64,000 bases of DNA, from positions 1 to 64,000 of the forward strand of contig JAITOY010000048.1 of the NCBI GenBank assembly GCA_031289775.1, read 5' to 3'. The number at the start of each line of letters is the position of its first letter. The stretch's first letter is position 1. This stretch comes from Synergistaceae bacterium (GTDB lineage Bacteria; Synergistota; Synergistia; Synergistales; Synergistaceae). The notes below the pieces were generated by a model. That model searched no databases. It was not told the DNA's origin and saw only the letters and a list, made by a program, of their open reading frames with translations. The position numbers and the translations under genes were made by a program. Positions 7,707 to 15,919 of this stretch are shown piece after piece.

Positions 7707-8831
7707 TCATGAGTTTCTGTAGCATCCGATCACCTCGAAGTATTCGCATGTAGCGGCGGCCTGCCTCAGTGTGCTGAGGATGTCGTCATTCAGGATGCTG
7801 CCCTTCAGCTCGGCGAAGAAGCGGTATTTGTCCGGTGTCGCCGGGCGCGATTCTATCCGCATCAGGTTGACGCCCTGCGCCATGAAGGGCATCAGCGTCT
7901 CGCAGAGCGCGCCTGAGCGGTGCTGCGTCGAGAAAGTTATCGATATGAGGTCGCTCGTCTCGTCGTACTCGGGCTCGGTCGCTATGACGACGAACGATGT
8001 CCTGTTGCCGGAGGAGTCCATTATATCCGGGGCTAGGACGTCGAGGCCGTTGAGCTCCGCGGCTCTTCGCGAGCCGATGGCGGCCGTTCTGGCGTCCTTC
8101 GCTCTCGCCGCTGTTTCGGCCGCCACCGCGGTGTTCCGGCAGGCGGTGAGATCCCACGCGCGGCCATGAAGAAAACGGCCGCACTGCCTGAAGCCCTCGG
8201 GGTGAGAGAGAACCTCGCGCACGTCGGAGAGCGACGTCCCTGGGAGCGCGAGCAGGCACTGGCGGATGTCTATCCAAGTGCGCGCGACTATGAAACAGCC
8301 GTACTTCCTCAGAAGGTCGTATGTCTCGCCGATGGCGCCGGTCTGGGAGTTTTCTATCGGTACGACGCCGCAGTCGGCGCGGTTGTTCTTCACGGCGAGG
8401 AAGACGTCCTCGAAAAACTCGACCGCTGTTCGTGAGGCATCCGGGAAGAGTTTGATGAGCGCCTGCTCGCTCCACGCGCCCGGCACTCCCTGGAAAGCGC
8501 ATCTGACGCCGCTTTTCTTCGGCTCGCGGGGCGGGGGGAGCATCGGCATCTCGCTGTGAAACAACCGGCCTCCCTGGCGCTCGCGCGACAGCGCGAGGAT
8601 GGCGCGCATCAAAAGCGACACCTCGCCCCGCACGTCGCCGCTCGCGAGCGACATGGCGCGGTTCACCACGGTCTGCTCCCTGTCCGCGTCCTGAATGGGC
8701 ATGTTCTCCCCGATCTTCACGTCCGCCACTTTGAGCGAGATATCCATCCTCTCCTCAAAGAGGGCTATCATCTTTTCGTCTATTTCGTCGATGCGCCCGC
8801 GAAGCGTATCGAGTTTCTCCCTGCCGCTCAT
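7707..8831 (-). CDS. pheA: Bifunctional chorismate mutase / prephenate dehydratase
   Basis: A P-protein of 374 residues. Residues 1-85 are an AroQ-type chorismate mutase (LDTLRGRIDEIDEKMIALFEERM). Residues about 103-285 are prephenate dehydratase with GVPGAWSEQA, VPIENSQTGAIGETYDLL and the GNRTSF motif. The C-terminal part is an ACT domain (STQHRSGALCETLMPF, then MRIESRP) expected to bind phenylalanine for feedback control. The ATG at 8831 overlaps the aroF stop as ATGA; the longer frame upstream lies over aroF and was rejected. Confidence 0.93.
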   Translation of the reverse strand: MSGREKLDTLRGRIDEIDEKMIALFEERMDISLKVADVKIGENMPIQDADREQTVVNRAMSLASGDVRGEVSLLMRAILALSRERQGGRLFHSEMPMLPPPREPKKSGVRCAFQGVPGAWSEQALIKLFPDASRTAVEFFEDVFLAVKNNRADCGVVPIENSQTGAIGETYDLLRKYGCFIVARTWIDIRQCLLALPGTSLSDVREVLSHPEGFRQCGRFLHGRAWDLTACRNTAVAAETAARAKDARTAAIGSRRAAELNGLDVLAPDIMDSSGNRTSFVVIATEPEYDETSDLISITFSTQHRSGALCETLMPFMAQGVNLMRIESRPATPDKYRFFAELKGSILNDDILSTLRQAAATCEYFEVIGCYRNS

Positions 8832-9853
8832 GCGCTCTCCTCCTCCGCGATTATTACGCTGTGCAGTTTCTTTATCTTCTGCATCAGTCTGTCGAACAAA
8901 AACGGTGTTATGGACTGCTGGCCGTCGCACAGGGCTTTCTCCGGATGGTTGTGAACCTCTATCATGAGCCCGTCCGCGCCTGAAGCGACGGCGGCCATAG
9001 CCATCGGGAAGACGAGATCCCAGTGTCCCGTCGCGTGGGACGGGTCGACGACGACCGGCAGATGCGACCTCTTCTTCAGCACCGGCACGGCCGATATGTC
9101 GAGCGTGTTGCGCGTCGCCGTCTCGAATGTCCGTATTCCACGCTCGCAGAGGATCACGTTGCTTTTGCCGTCCACGAGCAGGTAGTCGGCGGCCTGAAGC
9201 ATCTCGTCTATCGTGCATGACGATCCGCGCTTCAGGAGGACGGGTTTCCCGAGAGAACCGACCTCCCGCAGGAGCGAGAAGTTCTGCATGTTTCTCGCCC
9301 CTATCTGGATGATATCGACGTCGTTCGCGAAAATTTCACAGTGCTCGGGCGACATCAGCTCCGTCACTATGGGCAGGCCCGTCTTTTCGCGGGCTATCTT
9401 CAAAAGCTCGAGCCCGTCCAGCCCAAGTCCCTGGAAAGCGTAGGGCGAGCTTCTCGGCTTGAACGCGCCGCCGCGCAGGAACGTCGCGCCCGAGAGCTTT
9501 ACCTCCCTCGCTATGGAGAGGATCTGCTCCTCGCTCTCCACTGAACATGGTCCGGCTATGACCGCGAGCCCGCCGCCGCCCACCCTCTGACCGCCCGGCA
9601 GCTCGACTATCGTGTCCTGAGGATGGAAGCGCCGGCTCGCCATTTTGTACGGTTCCGACACCTTCATGACCCGCTCGACGAACTCGTGGCGCGTTATAGT
9701 CTCCGCCGATACCATGGACGTGTCGCCGGCCAGGCCTATCATGCTGGTTGTCTCCCCCCTTATCTCCTGGATGATTAAATTGTGCCCGGTCACCTCCCCC
9801 TTCAACATGTCGATCTGTTCCTCCGTCGCCTCTGGTTTCAGTATGATTATCAT
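8828..9853 (-). CDS. aroF: 3-deoxy-7-phosphoheptulonate synthase (AroA-I-beta type)
   Basis: DAHP synthase of 341 residues, the first enzyme of the shikimate pathway, joining PEP and erythrose 4-phosphate. Residues 1-70 are the ferredoxin-like regulatory domain seen in the Thermotoga-type enzyme ([14 protein letters not shown]). The barrel follows with [35 protein letters not shown] and [10 protein letters not shown]. It overlaps both pheA and the aroK-aroE gene by 4 nt. The N-terminal domain suggests feedback by an aromatic amino acid. Confidence 0.93.
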   Translation of the reverse strand: MIIILKPEATEEQIDMLKGEVTGHNLIIQEIRGETTSMIGLAGDTSMVSAETITRHEFVERVMKVSEPYKMASRRFHPQDTIVELPGGQRVGGGGLAVIAGPCSVESEEQILSIAREVKLSGATFLRGGAFKPRSSPYAFQGLGLDGLELLKIAREKTGLPIVTELMSPEHCEIFANDVDIIQIGARNMQNFSLLREVGSLGKPVLLKRGSSCTIDEMLQAADYLLVDGKSNVILCERGIRTFETATRNTLDISAVPVLKKRSHLPVVVDPSHATGHWDLVFPMAMAAVASGADGLMIEVHNHPEKALCDGQQSITPFLFDRLMQKIKKLHSVIIAEEESA

Positions 9854-11223
9854 CTCTCCAGCCTCTCTTTTGCCGTTTTATACAGGGTGGGCACGTCGAG
9901 CTCCCTCCCCGAAATCCCAAGAAAAATTTCGTCCGCCAGAATCGCCTGATAAATCAGCATACCAAGGCCGTTTCGCGCGGCGAGCCCGCGCTCTCCCGCC
10001 GCCCGCAGGAGACTCGTGACGGGCGGGTTGTAGACGAGGTCGCAGACGAGCGCGTCCGATGGCATCCCGCTCAAAAAATCGAGCGAGACGAAGTCGTCCG
10101 CGAGGCCGCTCATGCCGAGCGGTGTCGTGTTTATAAGGACATCCGCAGCGCGCGCCTCCCGAGTCATCGCCTCGCCCGACATTTCTCCGGCGCGGACGCG
10201 GCATGAGGCGTGAGGTCTCACAGACGAGGCTATTTCCGCCGCCACCTCGGCGCGGCGGGCGAGGATCGTTATGCCAGCGGCCTCCTCGCGGGCCGCCTTC
10301 AGCGCGACGCCCCTCGAAGCCCCGCCCGCGCCGAGTATCAGGATATTCCTCCCGGCGTAGCCCGAGCCCGCGTCTATCAGGGACGCCAGCAGACCGCCCA
10401 TGTCCGTGTTGTAGCCATAAAACCTTCCCTCCCTGATCGCGACAGTGTTGACGGCCCCGCAGAGCCGCGCCTCCTCCACGACGTCGTCGAGAAGAGGGAT
10501 GATATCGATCTTGTGCGGTATCGTTACGTTGAAGCCTCGCATATTCGAATTTCGGACCCTTTCGACGAAAGCGCCCAACTCCCCGCGAGGAACGCGCAGC
10601 GCGCCGTAACTTACCTTTGAGCCCAGGGCTCCGAATATGGCCCCGTGGATGGCGGGGGAAAGCGTGTGAGCTATCGGGTCGCCGATGACGCAGTACTCGG
10701 GGAGCGGGATTGGCGGCCCGGCCCATAGGGCGCTCAGGAGCTTCACGAGTTCGCCGAGCGACTCCCCGACCACGGCGCCGCCGCTTTGAACGCTGTCTGA
10801 GGCCTCCAAATACAGCGCGCGGCGGTCCCGCTCCATCTCGTACAATTTTCCGGCGTCAGTGAGGAGCGGGCGCTCGCCGTCGCACCGGACGTCCCGCAAA
10901 ATATTCTCCAGCGGACGGTCGAGGAATACCACGAAGCCGCTTTCGCGCATGGCTCGCGCGTTTTCCGGCCTCAGAACTACGCCGCCGCCTGTAGCTATTA
11001 TGGAGGGCACGGGGTTTTTAAGGGCCTCGTCGAGGGCGAGCGACTCCTCGTCGCGAAACCGAGCCTCCCCGTGCAGCGCGAAAATCTCCCGGATCTTCAT
11101 TCCCGTCCGCGCCTCGACGGAATCGTCCAGATCTACGAACGGCAGCCCAAATTCGCACGCGGCCAGCCGTCCGAGGGTGCTTTTGCCGCTGCCGGAGAGA
11201 CCGATGAGCAGCGCGTGTCTCAT
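9850..11223 (-). CDS. aroKE: Fused shikimate kinase - shikimate dehydrogenase
   Basis: One uninterrupted 457-codon frame encodes two enzymes. Residues 1-165 are shikimate kinase with the P-loop GLSGSGKST, LDDSVEARTGM, FRDEES and ATGGGVVLR. From about 173 the chain is shikimate dehydrogenase: YCVIGDPIAHTLSPAIH, NVTIPHK with the catalytic Lys, CGAVNTV, the NADP motif GAGGASRG and the C-terminal GLGMLIYQA. The two steps are consecutive, with AroE making shikimate and AroK phosphorylating it, but the order in the protein is reversed. It overlaps aroC and aroF by 4 nt. All key motifs of both halves are intact. Confidence 0.93.
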   Translation of the reverse strand: MRHALLIGLSGSGKSTLGRLAACEFGLPFVDLDDSVEARTGMKIREIFALHGEARFRDEESLALDEALKNPVPSIIATGGGVVLRPENARAMRESGFVVFLDRPLENILRDVRCDGERPLLTDAGKLYEMERDRRALYLEASDSVQSGGAVVGESLGELVKLLSALWAGPPIPLPEYCVIGDPIAHTLSPAIHGAIFGALGSKVSYGALRVPRGELGAFVERVRNSNMRGFNVTIPHKIDIIPLLDDVVEEARLCGAVNTVAIREGRFYGYNTDMGGLLASLIDAGSGYAGRNILILGAGGASRGVALKAAREEAAGITILARRAEVAAEIASSVRPHASCRVRAGEMSGEAMTREARAADVLINTTPLGMSGLADDFVSLDFLSGMPSDALVCDLVYNPPVTSLLRAAGERGLAARNGLGMLIYQAILADEIFLGISGRELDVPTLYKTAKERLER

Positions 11224-12296
11224 GCGGGAATCCCCCCCGCGGATAGCAGGGCGTCGAGGACGCAGAGCGCCAGGCAGGCCTCCACTACGGGGACGGCGCG
11301 GGGGACGATGCAGGGATCGTGGCGGCCGGCGACCGTTATCGTCGTCCCGCTCATGTCCGAGGCGTCGACGGTCTCCTGAGGGATAGAGACCGAGGCCGTC
11401 GGTTTTATAGCGGCCCTCACGACGAGCGGCATTCCGTTCGTTATGCCGCCGAGGATGCCTCCGTTATGGTTCGTCCGCGACTTTATGACGTCTCCATCCA
11501 TGTATGGCGCGTCGTTCGCCTCGCTTCCGCGCATCGCGGCGAGGCGGAAGCCGTCGCCGAACTCGACGCCCTTGACCGCTGGGACGGAGAAGAGGAGCGA
11601 GGCGACTGAGCTCTCCATCGAGCCGAAGAACGGCTCGCCGAGCCCGCCCCGCACCCCGAAGGCCGCCGCCTCCACGACACCGCCGACTGAGTCGCCCGCG
11701 GCTTTCGCCTCCATTATGGCGGCGCGCATCGCCTCCTCAGCTTCCTCAGAAGCGGGAAAGTCCCGCCCGGAGATCGCGCGGTATCCCAGAGCGCTGGAAT
11801 TGCCCGAAAAAGCCGGGTCGGATACCCTCGCGACGGACGCGGCGCGCGCGAAGACCTCGACGCCGCGCCGGCTCAGGATTTGCTTCGCAAGGCTGCCGGC
11901 GAAGACGAGCGGCGCCGTCAGTCTGCCGGAGAAGTGCCCGCCGCCGCGCATGTCGGCGAACCCGCGATATTTCAGCAACGCGGTCCAGTCCGCGTGCCCC
12001 GGGCGCAGCTTCGTTCCATAGTCCCGCGAGCGCGCGTCAGAGTTGCGTATGACGCCGCATATAGGAAAGCCGGTTGTTCTATCGCCGAGGAGCCCGCTTA
12101 AAATTTCGACTCCGTCCGACTCCCTCCGCGCCGTCGTGACCGCGTCCCTGCCCGGCGCGCGGCGGAGCATGTCGCGGGATACGCCGCCCCGGTCGATAAG
12201 CTCACCGGCCGGCAGTCCGTCAACTACGACGCCTATAGCGTCGCCGTGTGACTCTCCGAATATGGAGAGCCTCAGTTTGTTCCCCCACACGTTCAT
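11220..12296 (-). CDS. aroC: Chorismate synthase
   Basis: A 358-residue chorismate synthase that removes phosphate from EPSP using reduced FMN. Signature segments are WGNKLRLSIFGESHGDAIG at the N-terminus, RPGHADW, the GRLTA region and the C-terminal block GRHDPCIVPRAVPVVEA. It overlaps aroA and the aroK-aroE gene by 4 nt each. It is a normal-length enzyme with no oddities seen. Confidence 0.95.
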   Translation of the reverse strand: MNVWGNKLRLSIFGESHGDAIGVVVDGLPAGELIDRGGVSRDMLRRAPGRDAVTTARRESDGVEILSGLLGDRTTGFPICGVIRNSDARSRDYGTKLRPGHADWTALLKYRGFADMRGGGHFSGRLTAPLVFAGSLAKQILSRRGVEVFARAASVARVSDPAFSGNSSALGYRAISGRDFPASEEAEEAMRAAIMEAKAAGDSVGGVVEAAAFGVRGGLGEPFFGSMESSVASLLFSVPAVKGVEFGDGFRLAAMRGSEANDAPYMDGDVIKSRTNHNGGILGGITNGMPLVVRAAIKPTASVSIPQETVDASDMSGTTITVAGRHDPCIVPRAVPVVEACLALCVLDALLSAGGIPA

Positions 12297-13609
12297 CCGC
12301 GCTCCCCCTCAAAGTCACTCCAGAATCCAGGGTAGGACTTGTTTACGCTCCTCCAGCCCGAGAGCGTCACTGGCCCGTCGCAGCGGATCGCGGCCACCGC
12401 GAGGGCCATCGCTATGCGGTGATCCCCCCAGGCGTCGACCGAACCGCCCCTCAGACGGGACACGCCGGTGATGGAGAGAGAATCCCCCGCCTCCTCTATA
12501 TTGGCGCCGAGCTTTTTCAGCTCGGAGGTGAGCGCGCTAAGCCTGTCGCTCTCCTTTAACCGGAGCCTGCCCGCGTTCACAATGCGGCTCTTCCCCTCGC
12601 AGAAGCAGCAGAGCGCGGCGGTCGGCGGCACGAGGTCCGGGGTCTCCCGCGCGTCTATCGTGACGGCGGATAATTTTCCGGAGCGGCCCGCCGCGCGCGC
12701 AAAGACCACGCCCCCGCTCCATGAAATCTTCGCGCCCATAGCGCCGAGCACATCCAAAATCGCGCGATCGCCCTGGGCGCTTTTTGGGTCGAGCCCAGCG
12801 ACGCCCACGTCCCGCCCGAGGGCGGACGCGGCCAGGAAAAACGCCGCCTGCGAGTAGTCGGCCTCGACGCGGCAGCTGGCGGGATGAAAGCGTCCTCCCC
12901 CGACGCTGTAGAAATTTTCGCCCTCGTCCACCGCCACGCCAAAGCGCCCCATGACGTCGATCGTCAGTCGGACATACTGCCGCGATTCGAGAGGGGTCGA
13001 GAGGCGTATCACGCCGCCGCCCAACAGAGGCAGCGCGAAGAGCAGGCCAGAGACGAACTGGGAGCTGACGTCCCCCGGGAGTTCAAAGGGCTCGGTGGGA
13101 TTTTTCATCATCGGTCCTCTTACCCTGACGCCTTCCGGCGACTGTTCGAACGCGACGCCGGCCCGCGAGAAAATTTTTTCGTAAACGCTCAGAGGGCGGT
13201 TCATCAACCTTCCTCTGCCCGTGAAAAGCGTCTCTCTCCCATCGAGCGCCGCTATCGGCAGCAGGAAGCGCAGCGTCGAGCCCGACTCGCCGCAATCGAC
13301 GACTCTCACGCCGTTCCCCGGGTTTTTTGCCGGGCCGGGCGCGTCGGAAGAGCCGCCGCTTCCGACGTAAAGCGCCCCGTTTTCCACACGGGTCTTCGTC
13401 CCCAGGAGTGAGCAGACCCCGGTCGTGGTGGCGTCGAGGTCATCGGAGCCGCCGAAGTTCAGGATGACGCTCTCGCCTCCGGCTAGCGCGGCGCAGATCA
13501 CGGCGCGGTGTGAGATGCTCTTCGACGGCGGAGGAGTCACGAGACCCCCGGGGAAGCTCTCTATGATTTTTGTTTCGTTTATTTTGTTCGTCTCGTCCGC
13601 TTTATTCAT
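12293..13609 (-). CDS. aroA: 3-phosphoshikimate 1-carboxyvinyltransferase (EPSP synthase)
   Basis: A 438-residue EPSP synthase. The substrate motifs are PPSKSISHRAVICAALAGG near 26-44, GESGSTLRFLLPI, GRGRLMNRP, PGDVSSQFVSGLLFALPLL, ADYSQAAFFLAA and RLRLKESDRLSAL. The start ATG at 13609 gives a hydrophilic 20-residue extension (NKADETNKINETK) before the enzyme proper, so translation could begin slightly later. It lies 13 nt after aroB and overlaps aroC. Confidence 0.93.
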   Translation of the reverse strand: MNKADETNKINETKIIESFPGGLVTPPPSKSISHRAVICAALAGGESVILNFGGSDDLDATTTGVCSLLGTKTRVENGALYVGSGGSSDAPGPAKNPGNGVRVVDCGESGSTLRFLLPIAALDGRETLFTGRGRLMNRPLSVYEKIFSRAGVAFEQSPEGVRVRGPMMKNPTEPFELPGDVSSQFVSGLLFALPLLGGGVIRLSTPLESRQYVRLTIDVMGRFGVAVDEGENFYSVGGGRFHPASCRVEADYSQAAFFLAASALGRDVGVAGLDPKSAQGDRAILDVLGAMGAKISWSGGVVFARAAGRSGKLSAVTIDARETPDLVPPTAALCCFCEGKSRIVNAGRLRLKESDRLSALTSELKKLGANIEEAGDSLSITGVSRLRGGSVDAWGDHRIAMALAVAAIRCDGPVTLSGWRSVNKSYPGFWSDFEGERG

Positions 13610-13622
13610 TTTGCCCGCTTTC

Positions 13623-14699
13623 TCATGCGTTGGCCAGGAATTTTTTTATCTCATCGAAGCCGACGCGCTGGACGAAGGCCTCGCCTATGCGCCGCAGCAT
13701 TATCATGCGGACGCCGCCTGATCCGCTCTTTTTGTCCATGCTGAGGGCAGGAAGGAGTGCCGGGAGTTCGCCTTTGTAGTCCGCGTCGAGCCCGTGCAGT
13801 GAAAGGGCACGTCTGAGGGAGTCGGCCGTGCCGGGCTCCGTGAGACCCATCCTCTCGCCCAGCCCCGCGGCCAGGACCATTCCGAAAGAGACGGCCTCGC
13901 CGTGGCGGCAGGGCGCGAAACCGGATTGTTTTTCGATGGCGTGTCCGAAAGTGTGGCCGAAGTTGAGCAGCATGCGCTCGCCGAAGTCGTGCTCATCGCG
14001 GGAGACTATTTCGCTCTTTATGCGGCAGCAGTCGCCTATGACGTCGGCGAGCGCCGCTCCCGTCTCTTCGGTGGGTTCCGGCGAGGCGGACGGGGCAAGT
14101 GAGGCAAAAAGCCCGGTTGAGCGGATGGCGCCGTATTTTATGACCTCCGCCATGCCGCACCTGACCTCCCGTTCGGGCAGAGAGTCGAGCGTCGACGGAT
14201 CTATGACGACGATCTTCGGCTGATAGAAGGCGCCGACGAGGTTCTTGCCGTGTACGAGGTTTATGGCGGTTTTGCCGCCTACGCTCGAATCCACCTGTGC
14301 CAGGAGAGTCGTCGGAACCTGCGCAAAGCCGACGCCGCGCATCCAGGTGGCGGCGGCGAGGCCGCAGAGGTCGCCTACGACGCCGCCGCCGAAGGCGGCG
14401 ACTAGCCCGTCCCGTGGGAGCGATAGCCGGGCGAATGTGTCATAGAGGCCGGACAGGCCGTCGAGAGATTTGCTCGCCTCGCCCGCCGGGAGGACAATGG
14501 CCTCGAATGCGACCTCCGCGCGCGACAGCGACGAGAAAAATCTCTCCCGATACAGCCCCCAGACGTTCTCGTCCGTTACGACCGCAATCACACCGTCTTG
14601 GCAGAACGGGGCGAGCAGCTCCCCGAGCTTGTCGAGCAGCCCTTCGCCGATCAGGATGTCATACTTTTTCTCCTTGAGCTCCACAGTCAAATTTTTCAT
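13623..14699 (-). CDS. aroB: 3-dehydroquinate synthase
   Basis: A 358-residue NAD-dependent enzyme that cyclises DAHP. It has AFGGGVVGDLCGLAAATWMRG, QVPTTLLAQVDSSVGGKTAIN and HGKNLVGAFYQP, and the zinc ligands lie in the GMAEVIKYG and GHTFGHAIE segments. The ATG overlaps the tyrA stop as ATGA. Second gene of the aromatic operon. Confidence 0.95.
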   Translation of the reverse strand: MKNLTVELKEKKYDILIGEGLLDKLGELLAPFCQDGVIAVVTDENVWGLYRERFFSSLSRAEVAFEAIVLPAGEASKSLDGLSGLYDTFARLSLPRDGLVAAFGGGVVGDLCGLAAATWMRGVGFAQVPTTLLAQVDSSVGGKTAINLVHGKNLVGAFYQPKIVVIDPSTLDSLPEREVRCGMAEVIKYGAIRSTGLFASLAPSASPEPTEETGAALADVIGDCCRIKSEIVSRDEHDFGERMLLNFGHTFGHAIEKQSGFAPCRHGEAVSFGMVLAAGLGERMGLTEPGTADSLRRALSLHGLDADYKGELPALLPALSMDKKSGSGGVRMIMLRRIGEAFVQRVGFDEIKKFLANA

Positions 14700-15541
14700 T
14701 TCCTCAAAATCTCCCTCTTATTCTCCCCCGCCCGCTCGAGCAGCTCGTAAAGCCGCGCCGTGTCGCAGTCCGCGAGTGCCCCGCGCATCCTCCGCAGCAC
14801 GTCGATGTAGCTGTCGAGCCTCGCCATCGTGTGCGCCCGGTTGTCCATCAGAAGTTCCGTCCACGCTCCGGCGTTTATATCGGCCACCCTCGTGCTGTCC
14901 CGGAACGCACCCGCCGTAAACGCGGACGTCATCTCCGGGTGATACTCGACGCAGAGCGCTGCCGACGCGATGTGCATGAGATCACTCGTATAAGCGATTA
15001 TCGCGTCGTGCCGGTCGGGGGTGGACACCGCGACACGCGCCGCCCCGATGTGTCCGGCCAGTTCACGCATCAGTTCGATGCTCTCACTGCCGCTCGACGG
15101 AAGCGGACAGATTATGAAGCCGGAGTTTTTGTAGATCGCCGGGTCCGCGTTGTCGAAGCCGTCGCGCTCCTTGCCGGCCATCGGGTGGACTCCGACGTAG
15201 TCGACTCCGTCCGGCAGGAGCCCGGCCAGCCTCGCGTAAAGCCCGCTCTTGACACCGCAGATGTCCGAGACGACGGCGCCCGGTTTGAAAGCGGACACGT
15301 TCGCCGCGATCATGTCCGGTATGTTGTGGGCGTAGACGCAGAAAATCACGAGATCGGCGTCCCTGATGCCCTCTCCCGCATCCGCGAAAACTTCGTCCAC
15401 TATGCCCGAGAGCTTCGCTTTCGCGCGGACGGCGCCGAGCGTATCGACGCCGACGATCCCGGCTTCGCGAAAGCCGCGCAGCGCTCCGGCGAGGGAGGCG
15501 CCCATCAAACCCAGTCCTATGACGCATACGCGATAAGCCAT
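14696..15541 (-). CDS. tyrA: Prephenate dehydrogenase
   Basis: A 281-residue NAD(P)-dependent dehydrogenase without a chorismate mutase domain. It has the dinucleotide motif VIGLGLMGASLAGALR, the catalytic region VGVHPMAGKERDGFDNA, and a helical dimerisation C-terminus. Whether it prefers prephenate or arogenate is not clear. The ATG at 15541 follows AGAGGA at suitable spacing; an upstream in-frame start at 15577 lies in the terminator T-tract region and was not used. It is the first structural gene after the aromatic leader and attenuator. Confidence 0.9.
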   Translation of the reverse strand: MAYRVCVIGLGLMGASLAGALRGFREAGIVGVDTLGAVRAKAKLSGIVDEVFADAGEGIRDADLVIFCVYAHNIPDMIAANVSAFKPGAVVSDICGVKSGLYARLAGLLPDGVDYVGVHPMAGKERDGFDNADPAIYKNSGFIICPLPSSGSESIELMRELAGHIGAARVAVSTPDRHDAIIAYTSDLMHIASAALCVEYHPEMTSAFTAGAFRDSTRVADINAGAWTELLMDNRAHTMARLDSYIDVLRRMRGALADCDTARLYELLERAGENKREILRK

Positions 15542-15577
15542 TTTTATCCTCTCAGCCCTCACTGCGCTCAAAAGCAC

Positions 15578-15608
15578 AAAAAAACCGGGATCCGCTCGCG
15601 GACCCCGG
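15578..15608 (-). terminator. Attenuator terminator in the tyrA leader
   Basis: On the minus strand CCGGGGTCCGC (15598-15608) pairs with GCGGATCCCGG (15585-15595), about 10 bp, followed by seven T. It lies between the leader peptide stop and tyrA. The upstream segment ACGGATCCCGC near 15685-15695 duplicates the 3' arm and could pair with the 5' arm instead. Confidence 0.8.
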
Positions 15609-15644
15609 CTCTACATGCTGATATGCGCTTTGTCGTATTTTTTT

Positions 15645-15761
15645 CTAACCGCCTGAAACACGACAAGCACACATCCCACGCAAAGCGGGATCCGTGCTGA
15701 TAAAGGAGAACCACGCGGTATAAGAGTAAACCGGCCCACAATCTGCCCGATAAGACTTCAT
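15645..15761 (-). CDS. Aromatic-rich leader peptide of the aro/tyrA operon
   Basis: A 38-codon ORF preceded by a purine-rich GGGAGGGGG. It has Tyr at 4, 12 and 14, Trp at 17 and Phe at 18 and 20; the core reads VYSYTAWFSF. It stops 37 nt before the terminator stem. Directly after the aromatic codons come the codons that carry the alternative pairing arm. It is not a known protein by my recognition, but its composition and position fit a trpL/pheL-like leader peptide that measures Tyr/Trp/Phe supply for the operon. Confidence 0.7.
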   Translation of the reverse strand: MKSYRADCGPVYSYTAWFSFISTDPALRGMCACRVSGG

Positions 15762-15820
15762 ATCCCTGTGCCCCCTCCCTGTCGCGAACCGACAATTAAA
15801 ACTAATATGCAATGGGTGAA

Positions 15821-15849
15821 TTTATAAACCACAAAACCCGTTTTGTCAA
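15821..15849 (-). promoter_or_regulatory. Promoter of the aromatic operon
   Basis: TTGACA (15844-15849), a 17-bp spacer and TATAAA (15821-15826) on the minus strand, about 60 bp before the leader peptide ATG. The edge of the insertion sequence lies 15 bp upstream of the -35 box. Confidence 0.75.
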
Positions 15850-15864
15850 GTATTTTGTCGGCGG
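15849..15864. repeat. Left copy of 16-bp direct repeat flanking the IS
   Basis: AGTATTTTGTCGGCGG is identical to 17347-17362 on the other side of the element. It is best explained as part of a target-site duplication made on insertion. Confidence 0.7.
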
Positions 15865-15919
15865 TGTGTCATTCGTCTGTGATAATGTCCGCTCATAAAT
15901 CGTCTGAGAAAATGTCCGC

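Noticed and set aside
8832-9218. N-terminal extension of the pheA frame
   Set aside because: It overlaps aroF in another frame and has no family similarity; ATG at 8831 overlaps the aroF stop as in the rest of the operon.
15690-15735. T-box riboswitch in the tyrA leader
   Set aside because: ACCGCGTGG is present on the minus strand, but the preceding GGGTGG half of the T-box motif and a specifier stem are not seen.
15568-15795. 75-codon minus-strand ORF in the tyrA leader
   Set aside because: Starts with TTG without a ribosome site and runs through the terminator; the 38-codon ORF in another frame fits a leader peptide better.
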